A stretch of DNA of 64,000 bases from Malania oleifera (taxonomy: Eukaryota > Streptophyta > Magnoliopsida > Santalales > Ximeniaceae): assembly GCF_029873635.1 (NCBI RefSeq), contig NC_080418.1, forward strand, positions 17,197,388 through 17,261,387. The letters are read 5' to 3'. Below, in pieces: positions 31,803 through 44,475 of the stretch. Under the pieces are notes generated by a model. It made no database searches and had not been told where the DNA came from. It saw only the letters and a list, made by a program, of their open reading frames with translations. How positions within the stretch are numbered: the first letter of the stretch is position 1; each line of letters opens with the position of its first letter. A program made the position numbers and the translations under genes.

Positions 31803-34800
31803 ATCAAAACAAAAGATGATTACAAGTGCTTTTGAAGTTATATAAAAAAATAAACTTACAACAACATTTTATTTAACCATACATATCTAAATTATCATTA
31901 TTTGTATAATAAATAATATAAATAATTTATGAATTTCATTTGTATTAACTGAATATGTTTAATATTCATTATGTTACAAATATGTTTGATACATACTATA
32001 TTATAACTTTTCCATCTTATACACAACATAGATGCATTTAACTTGTAATATAGTAGGCCTAAAACTTACATTATTATGTCTGTTAACCATTTCTAAAGTT
32101 TCACAAAGAATTTCATGTTTTACTACTGATTTCCATTATTTTTTCAAATCGAAATCAAAATTTTTGTCAAGATTTCCGTACTTTTGGAGCTTTGAATTTT
32201 GAATCGAAATCAAAATTTAAGACCTTGGGTGCAATAAGGTGTAGACTCAAAGAAGGTAACATTGGCAAAATCAAAGAGGTGATGCAGCTCGGGACTATAA
32301 CAACAATATCCCTTTTGAGTATATGAGTAACCCAGAAAGACACATTTTATAGCACGAGGATCCAACTTATCCACCCCAAGAGTTAGTTAATGAACAAAGC
32401 ACACACACCCAAATATACGAGGAGGAAGTGAAAATAAAGGTGAACTAGGAAATAAAATGGAGTAGAGAATTTTACCATTAAGAACAGAGGATGGCATTAT
32501 GTTGATCAAATAACAAACAGTAAGTATAGCATCATTGCAGAACACTTTAGGTACGCGCATTTGATTAAATAAGGTGTGAGTGATTTCAAGAAGACATCTA
32601 TTTTTCTACTCTGGAACCCCATTTTGTTGAGAAGTGTGAGCACAAGATGATTGATGAACAAGAGCAATCTGAATCATATAAGAAGTGAATTGTGCACTGA
32701 AAAACTCTTTAGCATTATGACTTCGAAGTACTCAAACTGGCAAACCAAATTGAGTCATATAAGTAGTGAATTGCGCACTGAAGAACTCCTTAGCATTATC
32801 ACTTCAAAGTACTCAAACTAGCAAACCAAATTGAGTCTTTATTTCAAAACAAAAGGCACAAAATACATGAAATAACTCATAATGATCTTTTATTAAATAT
32901 AACCAAGTCATTCTTGAATAATCATCTACAAAGGTTAAAAAGTAATGGAAACCCAACTTGGACACAACCCTACTACGACCCCAAACATCGAAATGAACTA
33001 ACATAAAAGGGCTTGCGGCCCGTTTATTGACTCAGAAAGTAAAAGAAACACAATGGTGCTTTCCCAACTGACAAGGCTCACAATCAAGACAATACACAAA
33101 ACTCAAATTAGGAACAAGACATTTTAACTTTTCCAATAAAGGATGACCCAGGTGACAATGAATTTGGAAAGGTGTGGCAGCAACAGTGCAGGTGGTAGAA
33201 GGACATAGTAGCTGAAGGTGATAGAGTCTACCAGCTTCACGCCCTCTGCCAATCGTCTTCCTCATCTTCAAATCTTGAATAACCACAAAATCAGGGAAGA
33301 AACAAGAAGAATGTCACTGAACAATTCATGGATTTAGTAATTTTGCCAAAGGACATAAGATTGAGAGGAAATTTGGGAATATATAAAATCAAAGGAAGAT
33401 AAATAGAAGAAGTGGGATTCAGTGTCCCAATTCCTTAACTGCAGTAGTGGATCCATCAGCAAGACTAACACAAGGTAAATTTGCAAGGAATTGAAGAGTG
33501 GAGAAAAAGCTAGGTATACCTGTGATATGATCAGTGGCAACGGAGTCTATGACCCAAAGACTATGACGAGAAGTACTAGATGACAAACATACTGTGTGAT
33601 TACCTATTTGGGAAAGAGATGCAATGGGAAGAGAAGCTTGTTGTGACATTTGATACTGCTCGAACTCGGAATACTATTCCTCTGACACGGATACAGTATG
33701 TTGCCCCCCACTCGGACCCAAATGTGAGGAATCAGTGGTGGCTACATTGGCTGCCCCAAAAGGTTTGAAGTCAGTGGTGGCTGCATTGGCAACATGTGAA
33801 CACCTGCTATAAAGATCCCAACACTGCTCAATAGTATGATTATTCCATCCACAATGAGTGCACTTGCGAGGAGTACCTCTACCTCGTCCATCTCTACCAC
33901 AACGACCACTCAAACCACCATGATAACTTTTTCGGTTGTTTGGTAGAAAACTAGAATCACCCTGTGTAGCAAAGGTTGTCCTCTCGTAGCCAGATGAAGA
34001 GCAGGACAATGCGCGCTAAAGAAAGCACGAAGGACACAAGAATAAACATTGGCAAATGATGGCAGCTCGGCACTACTAAGTATTTGGGACCAAACTACAT
34101 CAAACTTAGGTCTCAAGCCTACTAGAACACGAAGAACTGTCATCTACTCCCTCTGCTTCTACATCTCAAGAACTTCGGCAGTTATAAGTTGCACGATGTT
34201 AAGCTCCTCATGAATACGCTTCATCTCTCCAAAATAATCTACGATACTCCTATCTCGTTGTTGTAACTGAAAGTACTCTTGGGACAAATCATGCATACGT
34301 GTAATTTTACTAGAGTATAGAAGTTTGACATAATCCAAAATCTCCTTGCACGTATCTAGATGCATACACATCCATGCAATTTGTGGCTCCGTCAAATTCC
34401 ATAAAAGGGAAACATTCAAGGCATCTTTCTGAACCCATACGTCTTTTCTCTTCTCATCAAAAGGATTAGATTGGAGCAAGTGGTCAGATTTCCCTAATCC
34501 TACTAAATAAATACGAACAGCCTTAGACCATTGAACACAGTTCTTTCCATCCAACTTTTGAGTTGTTATTTGTGGCAGCTATGCAGGAAACAAATTTTTG
34601 GGATTCATAGATTCCATCCCAACACTCACAAACAACAACCACACCAAAAAAAAAACAGTCAAAAATAATCGGAACAATCACAAACTACGTGCAGCATCAA
34701 CACAACCACGGACGAGGTGAACAAATCACCAAAAAATATAGTATTGCCAAAACCTCACAACAGAACATATGAACACTGCCACAGCTCCAAAAAACTCATG

Positions 34801-35222
34801 AAGAAGCCTTCAGAAACCTCGAACAGAAATTAACAAAATGCAGCCAGTGCATAGTCAAAAAAAGGTTGAATTTTTTAGCAAAAGACTGGTCTGACAGCTT
34901 GATAATGCCTAGAGAAGGAATCAGAGCACGGCAGAGGAAAAAAAATGAAAAGAAAAAAGCGGTCAGAACTTCACTCACATGCCGACACGTGAGGTCAGCC
35001 CTGCTGGCATTTGGCGGTGTGTGAGGGCCCGTGGAGGGTCCTCCGGCAATGGGGTTTTGGGGGGTGAGTCATCAGGGGGCCCGCGGGGGGAGGGGGGTTC
35101 TGCTTATGGGTGTATGGTTGGCTTTGTGAAATAATTTGGGATGGAGCTGGATCTGGGAAGGACAGCCGTGGGAATGGTGTTTTCTGGCGACAGCCGAGCG
35201 GAATAGGGTTTAGGTTGGATCA

Positions 35223-35234
35223 TGCTCTGATACC
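35223..35234 (-). other. Copia 1 primer-binding site
   Basis: TGGTATCAGAGC on the minus strand, one base from the 5' LTR. It is complementary to the 3' end of initiator methionine tRNA, the usual Copia primer. Confidence 0.9.
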
Positions 35235-35235
35235 A

Positions 35236-35401
35236 TGTTAAGATTTGATTAAAATGAATGATCTAACTTGAAGATAGGTCTCCTTTTATTTATAATACAA
35301 ATTAAATACATTCTAATGAAAATAATACCCTAACTAACTCTGACTAATTAACATACTAACACAATAATAATAATACTAAAAGACATAAATAACCTCTAAC
35401 A
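35236..35401 (-). repeat. Copia 1 5' LTR (166 bp)
   Basis: Runs from TGTTAAG to TCTAACA on the plus strand and aligns along its full length with the LTR at 28489-28664. At this length the LTR holds a minimal promoter only. Confidence 0.9.
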
Positions 35402-36196
35402 GAAGGTTCTAACTGAAGATTTGTTTCTAGTAATGAAACTTCTTACCAAATGTGACTTTGCAGCAGCAGCAGCAGCAACAGCAGGTTTTTTTTTTTCCTG
35501 GATTCTTCTTTAAATTTCAAAACTGTCAGCATTTTTTTTCCTTTTTGATTTTCTTGCTGTATCCTGCTTCTTTTTTGGCAGTATGCAATAGCAACATTGT
35601 TTTCTACAGATTTAAGGAATTTATTCAAAGGGGGGAAATGTAATGATTTTTTGTTTCCTTACGGTTTTGCTGAAGGGGAAAAGGTTAGGGTTTTGTTTTC
35701 TGGGGGTTTTGCTGAAGGAAGAGGGATTAGGATTTTTTTTTTTTTTGAGCACGGAGGGGGAGGAGTTGGAGGAAGGAATGGGGTTTGGTTGCTGAAGGGG
35801 CCTTAGAGTTTTTGGATTGAAGGGGCTCTGTATGTGAGACTGTTGGTTGTCTTAAGCATTCAGTAATTGAATGCTACAATCAAGGCGGTTGCAATGATGT
35901 TGGTGGAGAATCAAGGATTGTTTCGATGCCAATTGATGTAAGACAGCAACAACCAGAGGAGAGAGAAAAATAAACAGATTAGACAAAGAAAATAGGAAGA
36001 GGAGAGAGTAAGCTGAGGAGAGAAGAGCATACAAAAAGAAAACAAGAAAGAAGAAAGGAGGAGGAAGAATATAAGTGAGAAAGAGCGAGAGAAATAGACA
36101 TGGGAGGGACTAATGTGAAATAGAGAGAAATGTGAAAACTAATATGGAAAATTTTTTAATTTTACAAGCCCATAATTATAGGAAACTAAGAAACCT
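35402..36196. other. Flank between two Copia elements
   Basis: A 795-bp remnant of the locus that existed before both Copia insertions. It contains a (CAG)n-like tract at 35461-35485, several T runs, and a purine-rich stretch at about 35950-36115. No gene is recognised. It is continuous, once Copia 1 is set aside, with 27326-28488. Confidence 0.4.
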
Positions 36197-36361
36197 TGCT
36201 GAAGTATTGTGTAAATTGGAAGACTTAATCACAGCCATAGGTCTTCCCCTCCACTTATAATATATGTCAAGAACACCACAATGACCATAATACCCTCACT
36301 AACTCCTAGTCACAGACTCACAAACACAGGTAATACTACTAATAATCAATAACCAATAACA
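36197..36361 (-). repeat. Copia 2 3' LTR (165 bp)
   Basis: Runs from TGCTGAAG to CAATAACA on the plus strand and aligns with the LTR at 47893-48045. A purine-rich stretch on the minus strand adjoins it on the right. Confidence 0.88.
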
Positions 36362-39300
36362 CTCTTCCGCAAGCTGGGCCATAGATATGAAATCCTCCTA
36401 GCTAGTTATAACTTACATATCAATTTAACCCAAGCATCCCACCTCCTATAGCTTTAGTGAAGAAATCAGCAAGTTGATGTTCAGATTTCACATGAATAGT
36501 TTCAATGCTTCTACACTAGTTTCTCCCAAAAAAAATGGCAATCAACTTCGATATGCATCGTTCTCTCGTGAAAGAATGGATTGGAGGCAATATGAATAGT
36601 TGCCTGATTATTATCACGCATCAACTCCATATGTTGAGACTAGGAAGTAGGAAACCAAGTCGCTCCAAAATGTTCTTCAGCCTAACCAATTCACATGTAT
36701 TTTGTGCCATGGCAATGTATTCAGATTCAAGTGTTCAACATTTGATCGGGCCACCACAGTTCATTTCTTACTCTTCCACAATGCTCAGTTACCATCAACA
36801 AACACCCACTAACTAGATGTGCGTCTCCGGTTATCCAGCCCAAGCTGCATTTATACAACCTTGCATACAAGTATTACCCCAATCCTAAAACAAAAGGCTT
36901 TTCCTTGGTGCACAAGACACACAGAGTCTCAGTGGCTTGTTTCTGGAGAATCAAGGAATTGGCTCACAACTCTTATTGCAAAACTGCAAAAGATATGTCT
37001 GGTCATGTGACTATGAGGTAATTTAACTTCCCAACAAGCCTCCGATATCATCTAGGGTCAGACAGCAAGTAACTCATGTACTAAGTTGCTGTTAGGATCC
37101 ATTGGTGTATGTCTAGATCCCGACAGCGAAGATTCGTCTAAGAGACCTAGCTGTGACAAGATAGTGTCCATATGAGATATGGTTACTTCTACATCCAAGA
37201 AGCATTTTAGTGGACCCATATCTTTAGTTTACAACTTTGTCTAGAGAATCCACAGACTTCGAATATGTTGATCATCATTACAAATAATCACAATGTCATC
37301 CACATACACAATCAGAAAAATTATACTGGCATAGCATGGCGACAGAATAAAGAGTGATCTACAACATGTCACTGAAGGCCAAACTCAAGCACAACTGCAC
37401 TGAAACCACCAAACCATGCTCTAGAAGTTTGCTTCATACCGAATAAGGAACTTCGTAGACGACACACCAATGTTGGAGTACGGCTAGGGCACTGCTGCAA
37501 TTGAGGATTCTGGAGCACCCCTCAGCCTGTGCATCATCATTGTGACCCGCCAAAACCTGAGTTTAGGACTGGTCCTTGCCTCCTTGGCTGTTCTTCTGTA
37601 GGCTTCATGCTGTTTTTCCAGTACCTCTGCACATACCCTCAATCAAGAAGTGCATCTCGGACTTGAAATCCTCAAGAACAGACATCATGATTGTGATCAC
37701 CCCTTGGGACATGTGTGAGGCTGAATATTGGTTCTCTTCAACCAAGTGCTACCAGATCAGTGTTGGTTAATCTGCCTAGTGTCAGCAGCAATGGAACAGA
37801 ATTTGGGTTTTGTCATGCTCCCTTCCTTCAGGCATGGTTTCAGGAACTGCATTTTTAGCATCTATGTCATCACCTATACTACTATTAGTGCCTATCAAAG
37901 TGGCGTCAACATTCATACTCTTCCCACTTTCTCTGGTAATAGGCGGTGGCATGGTAGGTCCTACTGGGTATGCCGAAAAGATGTTTGACAATTCTAAACA
38001 CCTTTTAAATGGGAAGGTAATTGGGTAATTAAATCAAATTTTAGGTGTGGGTGATGTTGGGAATTATGAAAATGATGGGATCTCATGTCTGCCCCCTAGA
38101 GGTGTAGGGTAGCTCTCCTATTAAGTACGACAGGGACTCCTCTTGAACATCACCATATATGAAGGCATTCTTCACATCTAACTAGCGCAAAGTCCAACAA
38201 TAGGTGGTGGCTATGGAGATGGATAAACAAACAGAGGCAAGTTTGGGGACCGAGGAGAATGTGTTAAAATGATCCAAAAAATCCTTTAGCAACAAGATGG
38301 ACCTTCTTATGAGCTTCAAAATCATCAAGATTGACTTTCACGGTATGCAGTGACAACAAACCACAAACTTACAAGACAAAGAGATACCATTTCCCACGTG
38401 TCATTATCCTGTAACGCGTGCACCCTTTCAACCATCACATTGCAGCCCCCCATCCAGAATGGGATAAGGCTTCAAAGACAGATTTGGGAAGGGTGACAAA
38501 AGATAACAGTACCAACAATACAGTAACATAGGATGACAAAAAATCAAAACAAACATAAACTAGAGATTTGATGTTGGGTGCAGGGTGTGTTTACCTTTCC
38601 AAACAGCAATAGGAAGATCAACATCTCGTTAAATAGGATCATCAAATGAGGAAACTAAAGGCGTACAAGTAGAAGCTGGAGGAGGCTCTCCAAGTAGTTA
38701 TCATGAATCCACTTACAGATTAAGATGATCAAGACTATGAGAAGGACTCAAACTAGAAGATAATGCAGGAGGATGACTGGGTAGAGATAATAAGCTAGAA
38801 TCTAGAAGGCTAGGCAGAGGAAGGGACTCATCAAGGTCAGAAGGGCCGAGGAATCGCAATAGCATGTGCAGAATAAAATAAGGTAACATGGTAGAAACCA
38901 AAAATCTATACGAGGTAGGACTATAACAGCAATATTTCTTTTGAGTACATAAGTAACCCAAAAAAGTACATATAATAGCATGAGGATCCAACTTATCCAC
39001 CTTGGAGTTAACTGATGAACAAAGGGCGCACGCAAAGAGGTAAAGAGAATAAAAGAGTATTCAAGAAGAGAATAGAGTAGATTATTTTACCACCAAGAAG
39101 AGAGGACGGCATTCCATTTAGAAGGGAGCAGGCAGTGAACACCACATCACTCCAAAGCATTTTATGGAAATTCATCTAATACAATAGAGTACAAATGACT
39201 ACAAGGATATGTCTATTTTTCTTCTCTACAAGACTACAACTCCATTTTATTGGGGAGTGTGAGCACAAGATGGCTACTGAATCATGCTAGGCTTAGTGAT

Positions 39301-39741
39301 ATAGGTGGTAAATTGGTATTGAATAACTCCTTAGCAATATCGCCATGAATTATTCAGACATAGGTAAATAAAATTGAGTCTTTATCTCAAAGCAGAAGGA
39401 ACAAAAGATGTGAAATAACTCAAAACAATCATTTATTAAATAAAGCCAAGACATCCCTGAGTAGTCATCCAAAAAAAGTTACAAGGTATCTAAAACAAAC
39501 ATAACACAACCTGACTAGGACCCCAAACATGGGAATAGACTAACATGAAAGAGCATACTCCCCTTTAATTGACTCGGGACAAAAATGGAGCACGACGATG
39601 CTCTCCCACAATACTCACACTTAAGACTAAACAAGGAGCTCAAAGTAGGAACTGGATGTTTTAACTTTTCTAATGAAAAATGACCAAGGTGGCAACGGAT
39701 TAGGAGTTGTGTCGTAGTACTAGGCAATAAAAGGAGATAAC

Positions 39742-41592
39742 ACAACAACAACAAAAAAACCAAGCCTTAAGTGCCACTAGGTGGGGTCAGCTATATAAAT
39801 CTTTTTCTACCAATTTATGTGATCATGGACCATTTCTTTTGATAAATTTAGGGCTATTAAATCCTTACTATCTCATTCCAAGTTATTTTGGGCCTATCCC
39901 TACCCCTTCTACTGCCCTCCACGGTAACTAACTCACTCTTTCTCACTAACACACTATGTGGCCTATGTTACACGTGTCCAAACCATCTGAATTGTTCCTC
40001 CCTTATCTTATCTTCTATAGGAACTACACCTAACTTACCGCGAATATGTTCATTCTTTAATTTATCTTTTAGTGCTATACCACTCATCTATCTAAGCATT
40101 CTCATCTCGGCAACTTTTACTTTTTGGATATTCTATTTCTTCATCGCCCAACATTTTGATCCATATGGCATAACTAGTCTTATAGTCGTCCTATAAAACT
40201 TCCCTTTCAATTTTAAGGGTATTCTACGATCACAAAGCACACTTGAAGCACTTCTCTATTATACCCAAGTTGCTTTAACTCTATGCATTACATCATCTTC
40301 AATCTCTCCTTCAACTTGCATAATAGATCCAAGGTATTGAAATCTACAAGTGCTATTTATTTCTTCATCATCAAGTTTAACTTTGTCACCAATATTTCTC
40401 CTATCATTACTGAAATTACATTTCATATATTTTGTCTTATTTCTACTTATCCTAAAGCCTTTAGATTCCAAAGTTTCTCTCCATAATTCTAACTCAGCCT
40501 CTACTCCATCCCTAGTTTCATCAATCAATACAATATCATCTGCAAACAACATACACCATGGAACCTCATTTTGAATGCTCTTAGTCAATTGGTCCATCAC
40601 TAAAGCAAAAAGATAAGGGCTCAAAGCAGATCCTTGATGTACACCTGTGGTGATTGGAAATTCTCTAGTTTCTCCATCTATAGTCCTTACACTAGTCATT
40701 ACTTCATCGTACCTTAATGACATCAGTATACCTACAACACACCCTTTTTTCCTAAAACCCGCCATAGAACTTCCCTAAGTACCCTATCATATGCTTTCTT
40801 TAAGTCAATAAATACCATATGCAAGTCCCTCTTCTTTTCCCTAAACTTTTCCATTAATCTTCTTAAAAGATATATAGCTTATGTGGTAGACCTCCTAGGC
40901 ATAAAACCAAATTGATTTTCTGAGACCTCCATTTCTAGCCTTAATCTTTGTTCAACTACCTTTTCCCACAGTTTCATCGTATGTCTTAATTTTTGTTCAA
41001 CTACCCTTTCCCAAAAATTCATTGTATGACTCATAAGTTTAATACCACGATAGTTATTACAATTTTGAGTATCTCCTTTATTTTTGTATATAGGTATTAA
41101 AGTGTTTTTCCCCCATTCATCTGGCATTTTCATAGTTTTTATAATTGTGTTAAATAAATTAGTAAATCATATAATTAGTTCTCACCTAAACATTTCCAAA
41201 CTTCAATTGGGATGTTATCTAGTCCTTTAACTTTTCCATTTTTCATTTTTTTAGTATAAACTTAACTTCGTTAACTCTAATTTTGCGAATAAATCTCATA
41301 TTTTTAGTCTTTTCCTCATTTGTCAATTCTAAGTTTAAGTCTTCTATTTGGTTTTCATTAAACAACTTAATAAAATAACTTCGCCATCTTTCTTTTATGT
41401 CTTCGTCCTTAACCAAGACAATATCATCCTCACTTTTTATACATTTTATATTTCCTAAGTCCTTATTCTTCCTTTCTCTTGCTTTAGTAAGTTTAAATAT
41501 ATCTCTTTCCCCTTATTTTGTATTTAATCTATCTTACAAACTATTAAAAGATCTGTGTTTAGCTACCCTAACAGGCTTTTGTACAAAAATAT
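39742..41592 (-). mobile_element. RTE-type LINE A, 3' half
   Basis: Inserted in Copia 2 on the minus strand. The 3' end is the repeat (TTG)n at about 39742-39760, typical of RTE elements, which lack poly(A). Reverse transcriptase is recognisable at 40765-40259 (TTGVHQGSALSPYLFALVMD, CMLFADDIVLIDETRDGVE) and at 41133-40879 (ISENQFGFMPRRSTT-like). It is broken by several stops and frameshifts. Sequence continues at 44476 after an insertion. The joined length of about 3.3 kb is close to a full RTE element. Confidence 0.8.
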
Positions 41593-41611
41593 TCTTCATT
41601 TATCGGTTGGG

Positions 41612-41775
41612 TTCAGCCCGTAATTGAACTAGGAAGTCTCAGCCTCGTAAGTAAGACCGATTCAGTTCAGCTCAAAAATTGAACTGGGGAGTCTCAGTCC
41701 TGCAAGTGAGACCAGTTCGATTCAGCCCGAAAATTGAACTGGAGTTTTCCTCGCCCCGTAAGGAGAGGTAAACGG
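41612..41775. repeat. Three 54-55 bp tandem units
   Basis: Units starting TTCAGC at 41612, 41666 and 41721, each with AATTGAACT and, in the first two, GTCTCAG and AAGT(A/G)AGACC. They sit at the left end of the LTR-like fragment. Confidence 0.75.
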
Positions 41776-42122
41776 CTTCTGCTCCACCTGTTTAAGTGAG
41801 CAAGTTTAGTAGAATCCTTAGGGGGTATGCCCAAGGTGGGGATGTAGGCTGATTTGGCTGAACCTCGATAACAAATCTATGTGTCACTCTCTCTCTATCT
41901 TATTTAAATTCCTGCATTTTAATTTCAGTATGTGTATGAATGTTTATTTGATGTCATAATTATTTGCATACATACATTTGATTTAAATAAGATATAATGC
42001 ATACGTGTCTGTCTTCATTTATCGTTTTATTATTTTACATACACGATTCAATATTGAATGGGATATGAACTATGGTGAATCGGCAACAACAACAACAACA
42101 ACAAAACCAAGCCTTAGTCCCA

Positions 42123-43346
42123 CTAAGTGGGGTCGGCTATATGAATCATTTTCCTCCAATTTATGCGATCATGGATCATTTCTTTTGATAGATTCAAGGA
42201 TATTAAATCCTTACTCATTATCTCCTCCCAAGTTATTTTAGGTCTACCCCTACCCCTTCTACTACCCCCCACAGTAATTAAGTCACTCTTCCTCACAGGT
42301 GCACTATAAGGCCTACATTGCAAGTGTTCATACCATCTGAGTCGTCTCTCCCTTATCTTATCTTCTATAGGAGCTACACCTAACTTACCACGAATATGTT
42401 CATTCCTTAATTTATCTTTCAATGTTATACCACTCATCCATCTAAGCATCCTCATCTCGGCAATTTTTACTTTTTGGATATTATGTTTCTTCACCGCCCA
42501 ACATTCAGATCCATATAGCATAGCTGGTCTTATAGCTGTCCTATAAAACTTCCCTTTCAATTTTAAGGGTATTCTACGATCACATAGAACACTTGAAGCA
42601 CTTCTCCATTTTACCCAACCTGATTTAACTCTATGCATTACATTATCTTCAATTTCTCCTTCAGCTTGCATAATAGATCCAAGGTATCGAAATCTACAAG
42701 TGCTATTTATTTCTTTATCATCAAGTTTAACTTTGTCTCCAATATTCCTCCTATAATTACTAAAATTACATTTCATATATTCTGTTTTATTTCTACTTAT
42801 CTTAAAGCCTCTAGATTCTAAAGCTTCTCTCCATAATTCTAACTCAGTCTCTACTCCATCCCTAGTTTCGTCAATTAATACAATATCATCTACAAACAAC
42901 ATACACCATGGAACCTCCTTTTGAATACTCTTAGTCAATTGGTCCATCACCAAAGCAAAATGATAAGGACTCAAAGCAGATCCTTGATGTACACCTATGG
43001 TAATTGGAAATTCTCTAGTTTCTCCATCTATAGTCTTTACACTAGTCATTACTCCATCATACATATCCTTAATGACATCGGTATACCTACAACATACACC
43101 CTTTTTTTCTAAAACCCACCATAGAACTTCCCTAGGTATCCTATCATATGCTTTCTCAAGGTCAATAAATATCATATGCAAGTCCCTCTTCTTTTTTTTA
43201 AACTTTTCCATAAATCTTCTTAAAAGATAAATAGCTTCTGTGGTAGATCTCCCAGGCATAAATCCAAATTGATTTTCTGAGATCTTCGTTTCTAACCTTA
43301 ATCTTTGTTCAACAAATCTTTCCCATAGTTTCATCGTATGACTCAT
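42123..43346 (-). pseudogene. RTE LINE B reverse transcriptase, open segment
   Basis: A 407-residue open frame: SENQFGFMPGRSTTEAIYLL, MIFIDLEKAYDRIPREVLWW, GVHQGSALSPYHFALVMDQL, and the catalytic LFVDDIVLIDETRDGVE (residues FVDD; copy A has FADD). After it come a VKLDDKEINSTCRFRYLGSI stretch and the RTE C-terminal region with RRLRWYEHLQCR and SRRGRGRPKITWEE. This enzyme copies LINE RNA into the cut target. The N-terminal endonuclease is missing and frameshifts lie upstream, so it is not functional, though much of the frame is intact. Confidence 0.85.
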
Positions 43347-43424
43347 AAGTTTAATTCCACGATAGTTATTACAATTTTAAATATCTCCTTTATTTTTGTA
43401 TATAGGTATTAAAGTACTTTTCCT

Positions 43425-44266
43425 TCATTCATCTGGCATTTTCTTAGTTTTTACAATTGTATTAAATAAATTAGTTAACCATATAATTCCGTTATCACCC
43501 AAGCATTTCCAAACTTCAATTGGGATGTTATCTGGTCCCATAACTTTCCCATTTTTCATCTTTTTTAGTGCAAACTTGACTTCGTTAACTCTAATTTTGC
43601 GAATAAATCTTATATTTTTAGTCTTTTCTTCATTTGACAATTCTAAATTTAAGCCTTCTATTTGGTTTTTGTTAAACAACTTACTAAAGTAACTTCGCAA
43701 TCTTTCTTTAATATCTTCGTCCTTAACCAAGACAATATCATCCTCACTTTTTATACATTTTACATTACTAAGTCCTTGTTCTTCCTTTCTCTAACTTTAG
43801 CAAGTTTAAATATATCTCTTTCCCCTTCTTTTGTACCTAATCTATCATACAAACTATTAAATGATCTATATTTAGCTTCACTAACGGCCCTTTTTGCATC
43901 TTTTCTTGCCTCCTTATATTTTTCAAAGTTATCTCTGTTTCTACATTTTTGCCACGTTTTATACCAAATTCTTTTTGTCTTTATGATCTTTTGTACATCT
44001 TTATCCCACCGCCAACTTTCCTTGCTATTTGAGAATCTTCCCCTTGATTCACCTAAAATCTCTTTTGCTATCTTTTTAGTAAAGCTAGCTAATCTATTCC
44101 AAAGAGTATTTGAATCTATCCCATCCTCTAAGGTCCAATCCCCATCTTTGATCATTTTATCTTTAAATTTTATTATGTTTTCTCCTTTTAGGTTCCACCA
44201 TCTAGTTCTCCTACACTGGTTTATTTTATCCTTTTTCTTCCATTTTTTAATGCATATATTTAACAC
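43425..44266 (-). pseudogene. RTE LINE B, region before reverse transcriptase
   Basis: Two open segments (44266-43760 and 43730-43425) in different frames. They read KWKKKDKINQCRRTRWWNLK, KRIWYKTWQKCRNRDNFEKY and then NKNQIEGLNLELSNEEKT and KKMKNGKVMGPDNIPIEVWK. The last is the conserved beginning of RTE/L1 reverse transcriptase (GPDxIPxEVWK). The two segments match the sense reading of the same part of LINE A. Confidence 0.75.
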
Positions 44267-44475
44267 TAAGACTCTATGTTGTGTGGTTAGACTTTCAACT
44301 GTGGTGAATCAGCGAAACGTTTAAATTAGCCGAAAAATTTTAAAACCCAATTCACCCCCCTCTTGGGATATCATCAATTCCAACAACAATACCAGAGTAT
44401 AGGAATGGATCTTGATGAGAGTAGAGGATGGGTAGGCTGGGATTTGAGTCAGTCATTGTTGGAGGATAAGATTGG

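Larger units (their letters stand above)
30602..32224. mobile_element. MULE-like DNA element nested in Copia 1
   Basis: GGTCTTAAATTT at 30607-30618 is matched in reverse complement by AAATTTAAGACC at 32213-32224. Outside lie TTGGATGTA (30593-30601) and TTGGGTGCA (32225-32233), 7 of 9 matching, as for a Mutator-type 9-bp duplication. The left side has five extra bases before the inverted repeat. The ends are rich in CGAAATTT repeats. No transposase is seen. A hAT-type element is nested inside. Superfamily is inferred from the duplication length. Confidence 0.55.
28700..34600 (-). pseudogene. Copia 1 gag-pol fossil
   Basis: From the right: gag (about 34590-33700; MDGKNCVQWSKAVRIYLVG and a zinc knuckle region CTHCGWNNHTIEQCW), protease (about 33600), integrase (about 33290-32600; CHLGHPLLEKLKCLVP, HFDVWGRSRVVSKLGFHYFL), reverse transcriptase (about 30060-29200; [44 protein letters not shown]) and an RNase H remnant. 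This would be a polyprotein cut by its own protease. It is heavily broken and interrupted by a nested transposon. Confidence 0.8.
28489..35401 (-). mobile_element. Ty1/copia element 1, both ends present
   Basis: A minus-strand Copia element of 6.9 kb with short LTRs and the perfect 5-bp target duplication GAAGG (28484-28488 and 35402-35406). It has a primer-binding site, a polypurine tract and gag-pol order typical of Copia (gag, protease, integrase, reverse transcriptase, RNase H, read right to left). A 1.6 kb DNA element is nested in it (30602-32224); without that the element is about 5.3 kb. Coding parts are broken in many places. The LTRs differ by very roughly 8 percent plus small indels, so it is not recent. 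Confidence 0.9.
42085..44296 (-). mobile_element. RTE-type LINE B with target duplication
   Basis: A 2.2 kb 5'-truncated RTE element on the minus strand with a (TTG)n 3' end at about 42085-42102. It is flanked by 17-bp target duplications AACTATGGTGAATCGGC (42068-42084) and AACTGTGGTGAATCAGC (44297-44313), 15 of 17 matching. It keeps the part before reverse transcriptase, reverse transcriptase, and the C-terminal region. Two or so frameshifts separate the open segments at 44266-43760, 43730-43425 and 43346-42123. Confidence 0.88.
41593..44475. mobile_element. LTR-like fragment inserted in RTE LINE A
   Basis: The sequence separating the two halves of LINE A. Outside the nested LINE B it has three 54-55 bp tandem units (41612-41775), a pyrimidine-rich and AT-rich middle, and a right end with AACCCAATTCACCCCCCTC, TCTTGGGATAT and ATTCCAACA (about 44345-44385). 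Those wordings are familiar to me as the 3' end of some plant Copia LTRs, and ATACCAGAGTATAGG after it resembles a primer site. A truncated LTR element is likely. No second LTR is seen. Confidence 0.5.

Noticed and set aside
43662-44324. 220-residue plus-strand frame
   Set aside because: Antisense shadow of RTE LINE B, whose minus-strand reading gives clear LINE protein sequence.
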